Part shown: in pieces, positions 47,330-60,240 of the stretch
Layout of the letters: each line of letters begins with the position of its first letter
How positions within the stretch are numbered: the stretch's first letter is position 1
NCBI RefSeq assembly: GCF_018812025.1
Contig: NC_063061.1
Location: 7,854,711 to 7,918,710, forward strand
Length of the DNA: 64,000 bases
Reading direction: 5' to 3'
Origin: Megalobrama amblycephala
Lineage: Eukaryota; Chordata; Actinopteri; Cypriniformes; Xenocyprididae
Position numbers and translations under genes: made by a program
Notes under the pieces: generated by a model
The model's database searches: none
What the model saw: only the letters and a program-made list of their open reading frames with translations
Told to the model about the DNA's origin: nothing

Positions 47330-47370
47330 ATGTTGAATATGTGGAAAGTCAGGGAGTTGGTGGATAAAGC
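47330..47370 (+). CDS. clint1: clint1 (clathrin interactor 1, epsinR/enthoprotin), first coding exon
   Basis: The 41-nt exon encodes MLNMWKVRELVDK plus GC, the first two bases of an expected Ala codon, and is followed by the donor GTGAGT (phase 2). This equals the vertebrate CLINT1 N-terminus as I know it (KVRELVDKA...), which opens the ENTH domain. CLINT1 binds phosphoinositides through ENTH, and binds clathrin, AP-1 and the SNARE Vti1b, in trafficking between the trans-Golgi network and endosomes. The start is supported by a purine at -3, the upstream CpG-rich region and the match from residue 1. The second exon (starting TNVVMNYS-like in the family) is not in the window. Which fish paralogue (a or b) this is cannot be told from 13 residues. 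Confidence 0.92.
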
Positions 47371-47451
47371 GTGAGTATGCCCGGGCTTTTGCTTTCTAAA
47401 GAGCTTGTGTGTCGATGCAGAGGCCCGTTACTTATGAAGGTGCGGATCCCG

Positions 47452-47459
47452 TGACGTCA
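47452..47459. promoter_or_regulatory. Full palindromic CRE
   Basis: TGACGTCA lies 82 bp into clint1 intron 1, still inside the CpG-rich region, and matches the CREB/ATF consensus exactly. Confidence 0.6.
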
Positions 47460-48406
47460 CGCCCTCAGCTGATCACGAGCGCCACACGATTAATATAACA
47501 GTATGATCTCTTATTTCACGATTTTAAACCTATTTATGTTCCCTTCCCGATCATGCTTGTTCTTCAATTAAACCTACACAATTTACACGCTTATTTTTAT
47601 TTTTTTTCTCTGGGCTGTGTTTCAAACCCCAGTGAGCTGCCTACCTAGGCAGCATCTTTGGGCATGACAGGAGCGTGCAGCATTTTGGGGCATAATAGGC
47701 GCGTTTTTCCTTCATATAATGCTCTCAAAATGTTGACTAGGTAGACAGCTTACAACTTTCAAGATACATTCTTCTCATCTGTACATTTTTCTTGCCAACA
47801 CTGTTAAACCGCTAAAACATCTCTTTAGTCAGCAGCAAATGAGCTTGAATGGTCTCTGACGGTATTTCTCCTCCTGTCATATCTGTTTTATTTGTGTGTA
47901 TAATGTTGGAGTTTGTGTTGATGAATGTGATACGGTTCAGAGGCCCGTTATACATGCTAGCTAATTAGCCTATTAGCTTAGCTAAAGGCACCATGCTAAA
48001 TTCATATGTGGAATGAATAACGGTATCGCTCAACCTTAACATCACAACACACACGTTTATAATAACAAATTTGACGATTCAGCTGTCAACCCTAAAATAC
48101 CACGCAGAATGACCTTAGTAGTACATGTGGGCCTTGTTCTGCTCCATCAATGCTCTTCACTTGACAATGAATGAGTTTCAGTTAAATCCTTCAGATGGTT
48201 TATTTTGCAAGTGATGGCCACTGTTTATGGTGCAAATTGATGAGAAACATCATAATTAGTTTTGATTTTAAAATGAAACGTGGTCCTTTTTTCTTTCTCT
48301 ATTGTGAGCACAGTATTTTATCTTTTGAAAACAAACTGCATGGCTTTTCCCAAGTTTTCAGAAAGTTAGTGCATGGGTATGTGCTCTATACCTGGTCACA
48401 ACCTAA

Positions 48407-49192
48407 AGGATTAGTCCACTGTTAAATAAAAATTTCCTGATAATTTACTCACCCCCATGTCATCCAAGATGTTCATGTCCTTCTTTCTTCGGTTGAAAAG
48501 AAATTAAGGTTTTTGATGAAAACATTCAAGGATTATTCTCCTTATAGTGGACTTCACTGGCCTCCAAACAGTTGAAGGTCAAAATTACAGTTTCAGTGCA
48601 GCTTCAAAGGGCTTTAAACGATACCAGACGACGAATAAGGGTCTTATCTAGTGAAACGACAATACAACTGCATATGCGTTATAAACTCAAATTATTGTCT
48701 TGCACGTGCTTCTGCTTTCTGCATTCTTCAAAACGCTTACGCTGTATGTCCTACACTTTCCCTATTCTACTTACGGAAAAAACGGAATTGGCGCCATGTT
48801 CGTACCATAAGTTGAATAGGAATGGCGTAGGACATACAGCGTAAGCTTTTTGAAGAATGCGGAAAGCGGAAGCATGTACAAGGCGATAATTTGAGTTTAT
48901 AAAGCATATACAGTTGTATTTCTGTAGAAAATGACCGATTGTTTTGCTAGATAAGACCCTTATTCCTCATCTGGGATCATTTAAAGCTCTTTGAAGCTGC
49001 ACCGAAACTGTAATTTTCACCTTCAGCCTTTTGGAGGCCACTGAAGTCCACTATAAGCAGAATAATCCTGAAATGTTTTCATCAAAAACCTTAATTTCTT
49101 TTCGACTGAAGAAAGAAAGACATGAACATCTTGGAATGACATGGGGGTGAGTAAATTATCAGGAAAATTGTATTTGGAAGTGGACTAACCCT
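48407..49192. mobile_element. Palindromic MITE, AGGATTAGTCCACT ends, 786 bp
   Basis: CTAA (mutated TTAA) at 48403-48406 precedes the left end; AGTGGACTAACCCT precedes TTAA (49193-49196) at the right. The arms mirror each other, e.g. GGGTCTTATCTAG near 48640 and CTAGATAAGACCC near 48947. A second copy begins at 63548. Confidence 0.85.
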
Positions 49193-49961
49193 TTAAACTA
49201 GATTGACTGACAGAAATGTTTTTTTTTTCAATATGACATAATAGAAAGTTGCCAACAATAAAGTTATATACAAAGCATCCTGTTGCTTGTCTAACCATCA
49301 AACGGATGCTTTACTTGCTCTGCAAAATAGTTATCAATGTGATGATCTCAAAACACTGGTTTAAATTTTTCCTAAATGACTAAACAAAATCTTTATCTGC
49401 TGGTAGCATCATTATATCATCCAAAGACCAAACAACATCTGTATCTTAAAGTTTCATTATACTGTTTTTATTAACATGACCTGTCAGTGAATTGCTGGTA
49501 TAAAAGCTCTCAAACAAGTTGAAAAAAAACCAGACAAAAATGGAAAGTCTATCTCAATATCTTTGTTGTGACGTTCCCATGACCTACTCAGAAACATTGA
49601 TTTGATTGTATTAAGTCTAAAGGTAAACCATGAGAATTAAATTTTACCTGGTGTTTAAGAATACATTTCTTAATCCAAGGTACCAAGGAACATTTTAACC
49701 ATGTTTTGTTGTACTTTTTTGTCAGTTTGCCCCATTTAGTGGTGCATTTCTGTTTTATACTACGGGGCTGTTGAATGCTCAAATCTGATTGGTTGACCAA
49801 CGTTCTAAGGTGTGCATTTATTTTCAGGGAAACGCACAGCTAAAGTAGTTCTCGCAGGTCTTGACCGCATTGCAGTTCCATATGACTTCGCCAAATGTTT
49901 CTGTTATCTCAATAGTTAATAACTGTATCAACGGTATTATTCTGCTATAATGGCTCAAGCC

Positions 49962-51341
49962 TAGGGTGACCACCCATCCTGCATTTTGCGGGAAAGTCCC
50001 GAAATTGGGAGCTTTGTCCCACGTCCTGCAAGACTTAAGTAGTGTCCCACATTTCATTTATGTAGGTATTTTTTTCATCCCTGAAATTACAATAGCCTAC
50101 CATATTAAGAAATATAATAAAAACTATTGCTGCGTCCCAATTTGCCTACTTATACTACGTCCTAAAAGTATGTACCGTTTTTGTAAAGAAAAAGTACATA
50201 CTTTTGAGTGTGTAGCAGAAGAGTATGCAAGCTTTGGGACTACCTCATCATAATTGCGTCTTTAACGGACGTTCTGTCGCTTAGTTATGCAACCTGTAAC
50301 TGTTTAAACTACCCTGTCAATCATCTTGTCACAGGTAAAATCCTCCACATTCAATTAAATTTAACTTCCTACCCTTTCGGAGAGAAATGTAGTCGCATGT
50401 TGATCTGCCAGGGTCTTTCAGAGAACTCTCCTCATCATTGTACAATGATGCATTTAAAAGTTAATGACCAAATGCATCGTTATAAAAGTTCACAATGCTG
50501 TTGCAGATTAAATATAATGTGGATAACATTTAATAAATATCTGTTCATCAGGTTAGATACTGATTAATAATCACTCAAGCCCATTTATCTTAACCACTCT
50601 GCTTAAACGTCGGTCTCGAATATCCGTCATGTTTGTAGTTTTTAAAAACTTTTTATTCGTATTTGTAGTTCTAATCAAATCCTCGTCCACAGCGCAATGT
50701 GTTATGGGCAATATTAGCCGTTAGAAGTGTGCACGAATCTGCACTTCGAATTCTAACTGGGAAAAGTAGATGGAATACTCAATTTAACATACTACGATTT
50801 GGAACATGCTGATTGTTATTTCGCATACTATTTAGGACAGATAGTATGTGAATTGGGACGCAGCATATGACTGGCATTTAAAAATCTATTTGTGCAGCCG
50901 TCATATTCTAGCTGTGAAAGACCAACCAACGCAATCATAGAGAGAGGTTTTCCCGCTGATGACAACTGAGTGGACAGCGCAAAGGAATAGCTAAGTGCGG
51001 GCCTCATCAAAGTCGGAAAACACAACTACACCAGCAAGGATTCCATCTCACATACTGGATAAGAACCTCAAGAGCTGCTCAAAGATGCCCAAATTGATGA
51101 TTTAAAGCATTTAATCATCCATCCTGTTGTTAAATATTTCCAACGAACATGCGGTGATCCCGTGGATGCTCAAGCGCCACCCATGGAAATGGTCGAGCAC
51201 CTACGGAAAAACACGAGATACTCTCCATGTATTGATGTAAAATCAATATTTACATAGTTTAATAGATGTAAATTCACATGTCCCGCATTGTCCCACAAAA
51301 TCACTGTCCTGCAACAGATCAGTAGCCAGGTGGTCACCCTA
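49962..51341. mobile_element. hAT-type element, 1380 bp
   Basis: Ends TAGGGTGACCACC and GGTGGTCACCCTA have an exact 8-bp duplication CTCAAGCC (49954-49961, 51342-51349). It contains the element at 50128-50865. Confidence 0.9.
50128..50865. mobile_element. Innermost MITE, TGCTGCGTCCCAATT ends, 738 bp
   Basis: Left TGCTGCGTCCCAATTTGCC and right GTGAATTGGGACGCAGCA are inverted. TAT on both sides (50125-50127, 50866-50868) may be a 3-bp duplication. Confidence 0.8.
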
Positions 51342-51919
51342 CTCAAGCCTCCGTTACTAGTTCTAAAATGACGTTTTGGAATTAGCAACAGAGGCTTGGG
51401 ATGAGATGCGTAAGAAATTAGTCCCACACATGAGTGTTTTGAGGACAAAAACCTGACAAATGTCTTGAAATACAACATCGGAACAGCATCTTGAGGTGTG
51501 GTGACTGTAGTATTAGCGGAATAATTGAGTTCGCTTGAACGGCATTATTTTCTAAGAATTCAACAGCCCGTTGTTAATTATTCCTTGCATAATCAACCTT
51601 TCACAAATGCTTGAAGGATTTTAACCTCTGCAAAGTTTGGTGAATAGGCTGTCCAATATAGCTATAAAATACAAAAATCTTTACTGTCTAGTTTACTATT
51701 TCTCTTTCATGTCTTCTTGCGCATGAATGTTTAAATTTGCAAGGCTTAAAAATGTGCAAAGGATAAACTGTCGTGAAGATGCAGCACTGGCCTTATCGTG
51801 ACATTGGCAGTTCCGTCAATGCTGCTGTAAGCCCTGCTGTATTTTGTACAGATGTAATTTTGTTTCAGCAAGTATTTTATTATTTTACCATGAGAAAAAC
51901 GTTGGATTATGCAACACAC

Positions 51920-53356
51920 TAGGGCTGCACAATTATGACAAAAATCATAATTGTCGATTTATTCCCTTGAAATTGTAATTGTGATTAATTACAATTATCT
52001 CAGTTACATTGAATGATGTTTTGAATAGCTTTATAGCATTGTTTGAAGCAATTGCATGCATATTATTATGTAAAATAAAAAACAAGCTGAAAACACTCTT
52101 CCTGATTTTATTTTTTATTGCTTTTCTATAGCATTAAGCCTCAAATGTCAGCTGTACATTGGTTTGGTTTCTTCTTTAAATAAAAAAAGTAAACCTATGC
52201 GTGTAGGGGCTTTTGCACCATGTTGTTCTAGGAACTTAATCATAAGTCAGGAACACACCAAGCCGACGGTCGGCCGTCGGGCATTTTTTCTTTGTCGGCC
52301 GACTAAGTTTTCTCAGTGTGTTCTGCACCATCGGCTGAAGTTGGTCCTCGTCTGCTTTTTTTCGGCCGATTCGAAATGTTGAATCGGCGTTGGAGCTCGT
52401 CGGTCCGTCAGGCCATCTGATCATTCTGATTGGCTGCTCAGCTACTGCCTGCTGGTTCGGAAAGGCATTTCATCTCACGCAGGCGCAGAACTGATGTGCT
52501 ACTTGGCCGTCAGCTGTTTAGCGTCGGTTTGGTGTGTCAGGGCAACTTTGGACACAGACGCTGCCGATGTGAGCCAACCCCGCAGTCTGCTTTCGTCGCC
52601 ACTAGTTCGTCGCTGTCGGCTTGGTGTGTTCTGGCCTATAGGTACTAGCCACCAGGGTGGTTCCCTGAGAGCTAATGTTCCCCTAGGGCCATTTTCCTGG
52701 TTGCATTTGCACCACCAGTAGGAACTCTGAAGTGACGTAAACTGCGCTTGTTGTTGTGACTTTTATTTTTTGAGAACAGCTCAGCCAGAGCAAACAGTGC
52801 TCGCATTCTCCGTCTTCATTAGTTAACAATCTGTTTAACAGTCATGTTTAATATTTTATTAGATAGAACTGTACGAAGAAAGTAGACAGTATATGACAAA
52901 CTGTTCACTTGCCATGTGGTTGATGCCCAATGTCTCTAGCTGAGCAAAAATACACAAGCATGTTTTGCTTGGTCCGCTCAATGTCTCGCTGGATTTTCTC
53001 CTTAGCATAAGGTTGAGAGGTCCTTCTATCACTGTTTTCCATGTTTGTAGAGTTAGTTCGTGGATTTTTAAAAATGGCGGGTGCTGGTGTGTCGCGTGCG
53101 TTCGACCAATCAGTGTACACTTACGTCACTGTTAGTTCCTTTTGTGCTGGGTTAGACGAGTCTATGGGTTAGACCTTTTACACTCTGAAGTAGTCATGAT
53201 TCACCTCTCACAATGTAACATGCTCTAAACACAGCTATTAAGCACACAGAATAATGTACGTGGATATTTTTTGTAATCGCGCCTTTGAATTATTACGAAA
53301 TCGTGGCATCCGTAATCGAAATTGCGATTAGAAATTAATTTAATTGTGCAGCCCTA
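51920..53356. mobile_element. hAT-type element, TAGGGCTGCAC ends, 1437 bp
   Basis: Ends TAGGGCTGCACAATTA and TTAATTGTGCAGCCCTA. The 8-bp flanks CAACACAC and TAACAGAC agree at six positions, so the duplication has aged. Another palindromic MITE sits inside (52247-52634). Confidence 0.75.
52247..52634. mobile_element. Nested MITE, ACACACCAAGCCGAC ends
   Basis: Left GGAACACACCAAGCCGACGG and right TGTCGGCTTGGTGTGTTCTG are inverted. GTCGGCC words recur. The open frames inside are not genes. Confidence 0.7.
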
Positions 53357-53396
53357 TAACAGACATTATACAACTCTGTGCGTTCACGCAGTTTAT

Positions 53397-53472
53397 TATA
53401 TCGGCCTTGCCAATATGCCAATGGTTTTAAATTGATTAAAAAATTTGGCCGATAAATATCAGTGCATCTCTA
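53397..53472. mobile_element. Half of a hAT-type element (TGCATCTCTA end)
   Basis: TATCGGCCTTGCCAATATGC and ATCAGTGCATCTCTA parallel the half element at 27213-27290. Confidence 0.45.
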
Positions 53473-54757
53473 ATGTTTATGCTTTCAGTAAGACCTGATC
53501 AAGCAGTAATCCTGCTCATCATTTTTCTGACTTCCTGTTCTTCTGGGTGTCTGACTGTTGCACAAACAAGCCCTGCAGTCAAGTTATTGTAATATATGTA
53601 ATGGAAGCCAGAGCTGAAGGCATCTTTTAAGCATGCATGAATTCAGCTGAAAGGAGGTGGATATTGATATAGCTGGCCTTTTCATTGTTGGGTTTGGCTG
53701 CTTTGTATGTCCTTGCAGTGGTACCACAATGATAAATAAATTGGTGCAGGTGCAGTCAGGTTTTGTTCAATTTTGTGTGATTGTTTGTGGTGAAACATAA
53801 TGTTGTGGTTTATAGTTAGCATAGTGATGTTTCTTTATTAATTTAGGGCTGGATGAATGGAATGTGCTGCTGGCTAATTGAGTCGACAGTTGACTTTTTT
53901 ACTCTAAAAGCTTTTGGATGTGCTCCACTGGACAGGAAATTCATTCTTAAATGTGTTGTGTTATCAATTACAGTCTAACATAAGTATGCATTCAATTCTC
54001 AGCATTTCTGCAAAATTTAAGAAATGTATTAATATTAATTCAGTTTATACAAAAAATACATTTTAAAATCACTAATGGTTACACTTGAATTGGTTACAGA
54101 ATAAATGTATAAAATCTTGTAGATGCTATAAAAATTACAAATGGCCCTTTTTGTAAGAAAGAGGGGGTTGGAACAATTTCCATATGAATGAAAAAACACT
54201 CTGTTTCAGGGGACACAAAGTCAAACTGCAACAAAAGTTGTTACCTATTTGCCGCTTCTAGTTGTAAGCTTCTCTGACAATGTACATGACGAGCTGCTGC
54301 TTCTTCGGCTTTTGCCTTGATCCTCAACATTACCGCAGACACTGCCTACTAGTGGTCTGCATGCACGTCAACGCGGACAACAGCGCAGAAGTATAAATGA
54401 AAACAGACGCATAGCCTACGGTGCGGCGGCTCCGATGTAGATCTGACGCAGAAGTATAAATCAGCCTATAGTGTTTGCATGTGTCTCAAAACAGTTAGTT
54501 TAGACAGGGCTGGGAGATACAGAGAGATTGCACTTGAATTAGTATGAATGTAGTACATAATTTAACAGCGGGAATGACCACTACATTTGTGTAGTGTTCG
54601 TGTGTGTCTTGACAGTAGGTACTAAACAAGCCACAATAAGCTCATGAAACAAATTTGTCAATCATTTTAATGGATGACGCAGAGGAAACTCTGACTAATA
54701 AGGGGACAGTTGCACACACATGTGACTTGCATAAACACATTTTGGTATGCTTTGAAA

Positions 54758-55792
54758 TAGGGCTGGGTTTTGACACAATTTTCACGATTTGATTCGATTA
54801 CTATTCACATGCTTTCAATTCGATTACAAATTCGATCTGATGTCGATTATTTTGGATGTAGTGTTTCAGTTACAGTACATGGCAAATTTTCGTGGGGAAA
54901 AAAAATCTCTCAACTAATGTTGTGAACTACATGTAAGTTAGTTGGTACTACTATAATAATATAGAAGGTTAAATTAACTTATTTATATACAAACACTTAA
55001 ATTACACTCAATGATGTTTTTATTATAAATAAATTTTAGAATTACATAATCATATTTCTACTCCAATTTGTTTTTTGAAATATAAACATTTAAATCACGG
55101 CTGAATATAACTGATTTATTCAAACATGCATTAAATATTGAAGAACATTATAAATTATAATGAATATGTAACGGTGCATTGCTATATTTATTTGAATGTT
55201 GCTTTCTAGAGTTCACTTTTCTAGCTGACTATGAGTTTATGGTCACTGAATATGTTTTTCTGAGGTAAATGTGACGTTACGTGACATTGTTTACAAGCTG
55301 TTTTATTGACGTCTTTCCGAGGTTGAAACACTGATTGAGCGATTACACGAGACATGATACGGATTTCGGTAAGATGTACTGTATCTTTTAACATACCTTC
55401 AGATGTTTAGTCGTGTTTATTTCGTGCTGTAACTGGTATTAAAGCGGAGAGGATGTTCACATGCGCTCATGCTGCCGCTTCTCTTTAACTGAGGTGCTAA
55501 AGCGATCTGTCACGCCACATTAAACAGCGGCAAAACAGCATTTATTTTTTTAATCTCATAATAAGATGGACATCATTTGAAAACTGAGACTTTGCTTCAT
55601 ATCAAAAGTAACAAAGCACAAAGAATATTGCGATTTATTGGATGGGAGGCGCGCTACATATTCTGCACATTCATGAACTGAGAACAGACTAGACTAATCG
55701 ATTCTTGGGATTTAAGAATCGATATCGGTTCGTAAAAATGAGAATCGATTAAAATCGAGAAATTGATTTTTTTTTTTTTTTACCCAGCCCTA
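54758..55792. mobile_element. hAT-type element, TAGGGCTGGG ends, 1035 bp
   Basis: Ends TAGGGCTGGGTTTTGAC and TTTACCCAGCCCTA have an exact 8-bp duplication CTTTGAAA (54750-54757, 55793-55800). Subterminal ATCGATT motifs are frequent near both ends. Confidence 0.93.
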
Positions 55793-56059
55793 CTTTGAAA
55801 TATTGCCTTGTGAAAGCAAACCGAATCAAGAAGAAAATGCTACATTGTAACAAATTAAGTCCCTGTTTCGGAACAATGCAATCGATCTACAGGTGTGAAA
55901 ATGCCCTAAAGCACAAGACAGGTAATTAGTGATGTTACAGTGAGGGAATGTTCACACCGGTAAATAAACTTGTGACAATGCCGGTATTATCGATTGTCGC
56001 TTGAAGCCGGCGTTCTGACATAGATCCCGGAAGCGCTGCACTGTGTTTACAACCTCAAC

Positions 56060-56394
56060 AGCATAGAAGAATGACAGGGAAAAGAAGAAATTGTTGAATA
56101 AAGTCGTTACTTTTGTTTGTTTTTGCGCACAAAAAGTATACTCATCGCTTCATAACATTAAGGTTGAACCACTGTAGTTACATGGACTTTTAACGATGTC
56201 TTTACTACCTTTCTGGACCTTAAAATTGGTTATGACATTGCTGTGTATAGGGAGGTCAGAAGCTCTTGGATTTCATTAAAAATATCTTTATTTTGTGTTC
56301 TGAAGATGAACAAAGGTCTTACAGGTGTGGAACGACATGAGGGTGCTTAATTAATGACAGAAATGTCATTTTTGGGTGGACTAACCCTTGTCCC
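56060..56394 (-). mobile_element. AGGG-type MITE, right half
   Basis: TGTTGAATAAAGTCGTTACT opens the arm (compare 31190), GGTGTGGAACGACATGAGGG and TTTTTGGGTGGACTAACCCT close it. The TTAA on the right is lost. Confidence 0.7.
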
Positions 56395-57849
56395 TCTGTG
56401 TCCCTCTGTTATGGGACTCCAGAGATTAAATATGTTTGGCAAAATGGAGTTGATCAGTCGTTTGGCTGCTGGGAGATGGTATGGAGTGATGCATAACCAC
56501 AATCCACCAACATTTCAAAAACTTACAGATGAGAATCATAAATTAGGCTTAAATTCACCCCAAACTAATTGTCCAGCACATTTCCAACAGAAAGAGTGAA
56601 ATGCTATGCTAATTTTCCATTTATATGCCAAGTCATGACATTACTGCAGGATTTGATTATGATAACTGCAGTACATTACATGAATAGATATTGCAATAGC
56701 AATTAAAAAAAGCTGATTGTTCCAATTTCGTAATTCTTGTCTTTCCAAATGTTGTGTTGACTGCGCTGTCTAAGAAGGTAGGGTACTACACACCTAAATA
56801 GGCAGCAAGCTTGCGGTTTGCGCCTGGCACATGCTGCAGTGGAAATCATTCTACTTGTTGAGAAAGGACTTTGTCCAAACCCTATTTTAAAGTTATTTGC
56901 TCTGTTGAATTTTAACAAGATTGTTTACAGAAGTTATCTTAAATTTAATATGTCAGCATCAGTGCTTCCAGGAAAGTTAAAGTTGAGCCAAAGGTGTGAG
57001 TTGAATGGAGATGGGCTCCATTTCTTATTTGAAGTTTCCCAGTATATTTCATCATCTTCATCACGTATGGTTTTGTTTCTTCTTGTAGCTTTTTAATAAT
57101 AGAATAGTCTAATTTTATTTTGTAATGACTTGTTGTAGAAGGTATAGATGTCAGGTTATGCAAAGCTAAATCCTTTGATTTATTTGCTTGCTGTGTTTCG
57201 TGATGGAACTGTCACTTGCACAATCGTGCAAGAGTTGCATCGTTACTAAAGTTTATCATTTGCACGACTTCCCATTTCAATCCATTCAGAACTCCAAGAG
57301 ATGGTATTCCGTGAGCTCATACCCAGAGCGCACATTCATAAAGCCGCCTGTCAAACTGCTCATGGCTTACTTTTGTGACTAATTTTTGCAGCTTATAAAT
57401 GCACAAAATCTCAGTGAGTGTCCTTATAAACATTCTGTTATGTCTTAAGTGAAAGCAAACAGCTGAGAAAAAAGTTGGATCTTGTGTACCACTATATTGG
57501 ATCTGCACTTTACTCTTAAAGTAACAGCAACCTAATAAACTTGCTGCTGGTTTTTCCTGCATAGAGAATTACGAGGTGGCTGCCTTCATCAAATTTTGTG
57601 CCGCCTCCAGCTGTCGAGTGTTGACAAAACTCAGAGAGGCAGTCACATGCTCAGATACCCCTTTACCATGGTTCCGTTTTGGCTTCCCGGCCTGTGTCCA
57701 TTCTTGAACAATTCCGCCCAGCCCCACTGCAGAGTTCTGTGCCGAAACGATTGCTTTCACTCCAAGATGATTAGTTAAAATATTTCAAATACACCTGCAG
57801 AATATTTTTTCTAGTCATGTATTTCACCATTGAGGATTTCTTAAAAATA

Positions 57850-57928
57850 GTGTGTAAAAATCTTGTCTCCTCTCGTGAATTCAATCTTGAGTCTCGTCTC
57901 GTGAGCTACCCGTCTCGTCACGCCCCTA
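57850..57928 (-). mobile_element. hAT-type terminus (TAGGGGCGTGACGAGAC)
   Basis: CTCGTCTCGTGAGCTACCCG followed by TCTCGTCACGCCCCTA is a recognised style of hAT right end. The left end was not located, so how far the element extends toward 56700 is unknown. Confidence 0.4.
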
Positions 57929-57998
57929 AAAAACACAAATACACTGAGTGAGCAAATAACATTAAATGAGATAAATGTCATATAATATATTTATATAT

Positions 57999-58716
57999 GT
58001 GACCCGTGCTGGTAAAATGAGTCATAATGAGCAAATTTTCAAAAATGAGTTCTTGTTATTCTCACAAATCCTTCAAAATGATGTATGATTTGTTGGAATT
58101 CAACTAAAAATTACTGAGATACACTTGTTTGAAGTCGATAAGTCAATTTCGAGAAAAATCGACTTAAAGTTGTCTGAAGGTTCCAAAATAAAATCACCTA
58201 GCAATCATACCTTAAAATTTTCCCCAACAGTTAACCAAACGTTCACTTAAGACATAGCAGATATTACGGTATTTCAAAATATCTGTATTTCTGTGTATGT
58301 GTATATTGGGATCGCGCACTGTCTGAGGTGCACACACTTCAGATCTGTCAGTCAGCGTGAGAAAGATCGTTTTGTTTACATCAGCATGAGTTTGAAAATC
58401 ACATTTCATTGGTTCACACTCATGCCTTCGAGAATTCGCTATGAATGATCACAAAGTTGGAATGCTGCGCTTTACAACGATACCAAATTATGCTGAAAGG
58501 AAGTGCCAGTCGTCCAGAAGTGAGCAGAGAAAAATTGCATTTTTCATGGTCAAAGGAAAGGTACTCCTCTCAGAAAACGGAGCAATGGGATTGCTAGATG
58601 AGTGCTAAATTAACTCATTTTTGTGAAAACCTCAAATTCGATCAAAATTCACTTCTTTTGTCTATAGCTTGAAATAGCCCTTGTGCATTCCTACTCATTT
58701 TGCCAGCATGGGTCAC
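57999..58716. mobile_element. MITE with GTGACCCGTGCTGG ends, 718 bp
   Basis: Left GTGACCCGTGCTGGTAAAAT and right ATTTTGCCAGCATGGGTCAC are inverted. ATAT flanks both sides (TA-rich target). Confidence 0.8.
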
Positions 58717-58739
58717 ATATATATCCCCCCAGAAGAGTC

Positions 58740-59960
58740 ACCTAAAGGAATTCCCCCCTATTTTCCAAGATGAAATTCAGGCCCTGTCAATCAAACTCTT
58801 CATGTTTATTGTGATTAGGTGTTTGCTGCAGATCAAACCCTGAGTTAACAGAGAAAAGTTAAAGCAAGCGTTGTAAACCTGCTTAACCTGATCTAAACCG
58901 GGTTGGATTTGTTTGGTTTTGTCATCTCTAAACCTACTCTAAAACTCAAAGTTTGTTCAACTAGCTAGCTTCCTGTAACAGGCCACTGAGCTTTATTTAT
59001 ATATGTATTTGTTGATTTGTTGCTGTTGAGCGAAGAACCCAGTGGTATCCTTAACTCAGAATCACCCATCTCCATAATTCACATCTCTTGGGACTTCTTT
59101 CTCTAGCAAACTTTCCCTTGTCCAGGTAGCATGCCTTTCATCTCTTAGCTGGTGCTTTCGTTCCTTCTCCATCATACTTATTATAAACCGCCACCATCCT
59201 CATCTCCATCGTAAAGCTTTATCCAGACCTTTGCTTCCCTCTGAAGCTCTAGGTAGTCTTTTTAGTCTGAGGTGGCGGAGCAGGAAAGCTGAAACCACTC
59301 AGAAAGCTTTCATGTTAGGCATCTTGAGTTTGTTGTGGGTTTTTTTTTTGCAGGCCATAGCTCCACAGTGAATGTGTAAGTACACCCATTCATTTCTAGT
59401 GAAGAACAGCAAAGAAGGGAATAAAAGAAGTGGAGAGTAAATCTCGGCAGGCCCATAGAACAAAGAGGCTGCGAATGCAAAGGATGGCAAGACGCCCCTA
59501 CGCCTGTCTGTGCCCCCTTCTCTTTGTGTGAAAGAAAGCCTGCCTCTTCTGCTTTTGTCTTTCGTGCATATTGAATATTCCAGTAAAATATGTGCAGCAC
59601 AGTACACAGCACAGCACCGTACGTGTGTCTGGAATGTATTTATGTGTGTGTGTGTCTGCTCTACAGGCCGCTTGCTTGCATAAACCGACATCATTCATTA
59701 TTCAGTTGCCTGAGATTTTCCTTGTAATCTTACGCCAACTTTGCAGCATTCTCTCTACGAGTCGCATTGATTGCCACTCCCACTGTTGTGAACTCTTGCT
59801 TGTCATTGAAGCAGCCAATTTGTGGTCACACTAGTAGTTTGTGGTCACGCTAATAAATTTGATTCTTTTGTGCCTGGTTGGTGATTTCGATTTAAACATT
59901 TAGTTTGTATTTTTAAAATTATTTATTGATTTTGTTTAAAAAAAAATGCCTAATAAGTCT
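58740..59960. other. Intronic non-coding DNA without recognised elements
   Basis: No repeat ends and no convincing exon. Several short reading frames near 59300-59830 lack any family resemblance. Confidence 0.4.
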
Positions 59961-59965
59961 CTTAA

Positions 59966-60240
59966 AGCTGCAGTCCATGACTTTTGGTGCTCTAGCGGTT
60001 AATAAACAAAACTGCATGGGTCTTGCGGAGGAACATTGTAGCCGGAGCTACTTCTCTCTGTTTATGTATATGACGAGTCACGCAGGTACTGCGATACTTT
60101 GCAGCGGTGGCGACCCGACCGCTCTTAAATATTCAATATAAACACTTATTACAGGTGCAGTGTAGTGATTCAGGATACGACAAAAACACGGTTTGGAAAA
60201 TGGATTTGTGATGTACTCGCTCATTATATAAATTTCGCGT
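59966..60240. mobile_element. TTAA MITE, AGCTGC family, truncated copy
   Basis: TTAA (59962-59965) precedes AGCTGCAGTCCATGACT. The text GGAGGAACATTGTAGCCGGA and ACACGGTTTGGAAAATGG is that of 36973-37291 in inverse order. The far terminus is missing. Confidence 0.7.

Larger units (their letters stand above)
49762..51572. mobile_element. Outer element of a three-level nest
   Basis: Left GGGGCTGTTGAATGCTC and right AAGAATTCAACAGCCCGT are inverted. The interior is interrupted by 49962-51341. Its own target duplication is unclear. Confidence 0.6.

Noticed and set aside
52905..53120. Minus-strand frame containing MENSDRRTSQ as a gene
   Set aside because: It lies inside the hAT-type element 51920-53356. 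It may be a transposon exon relic, but I could not assign a family.
59345..59390. Pyrimidine tract with TTTGCAG and a GTAAGT about 22 bases later
   Set aside because: The implied exon is too short and has an in-frame stop in one frame, with no match to clint1 or its neighbours.
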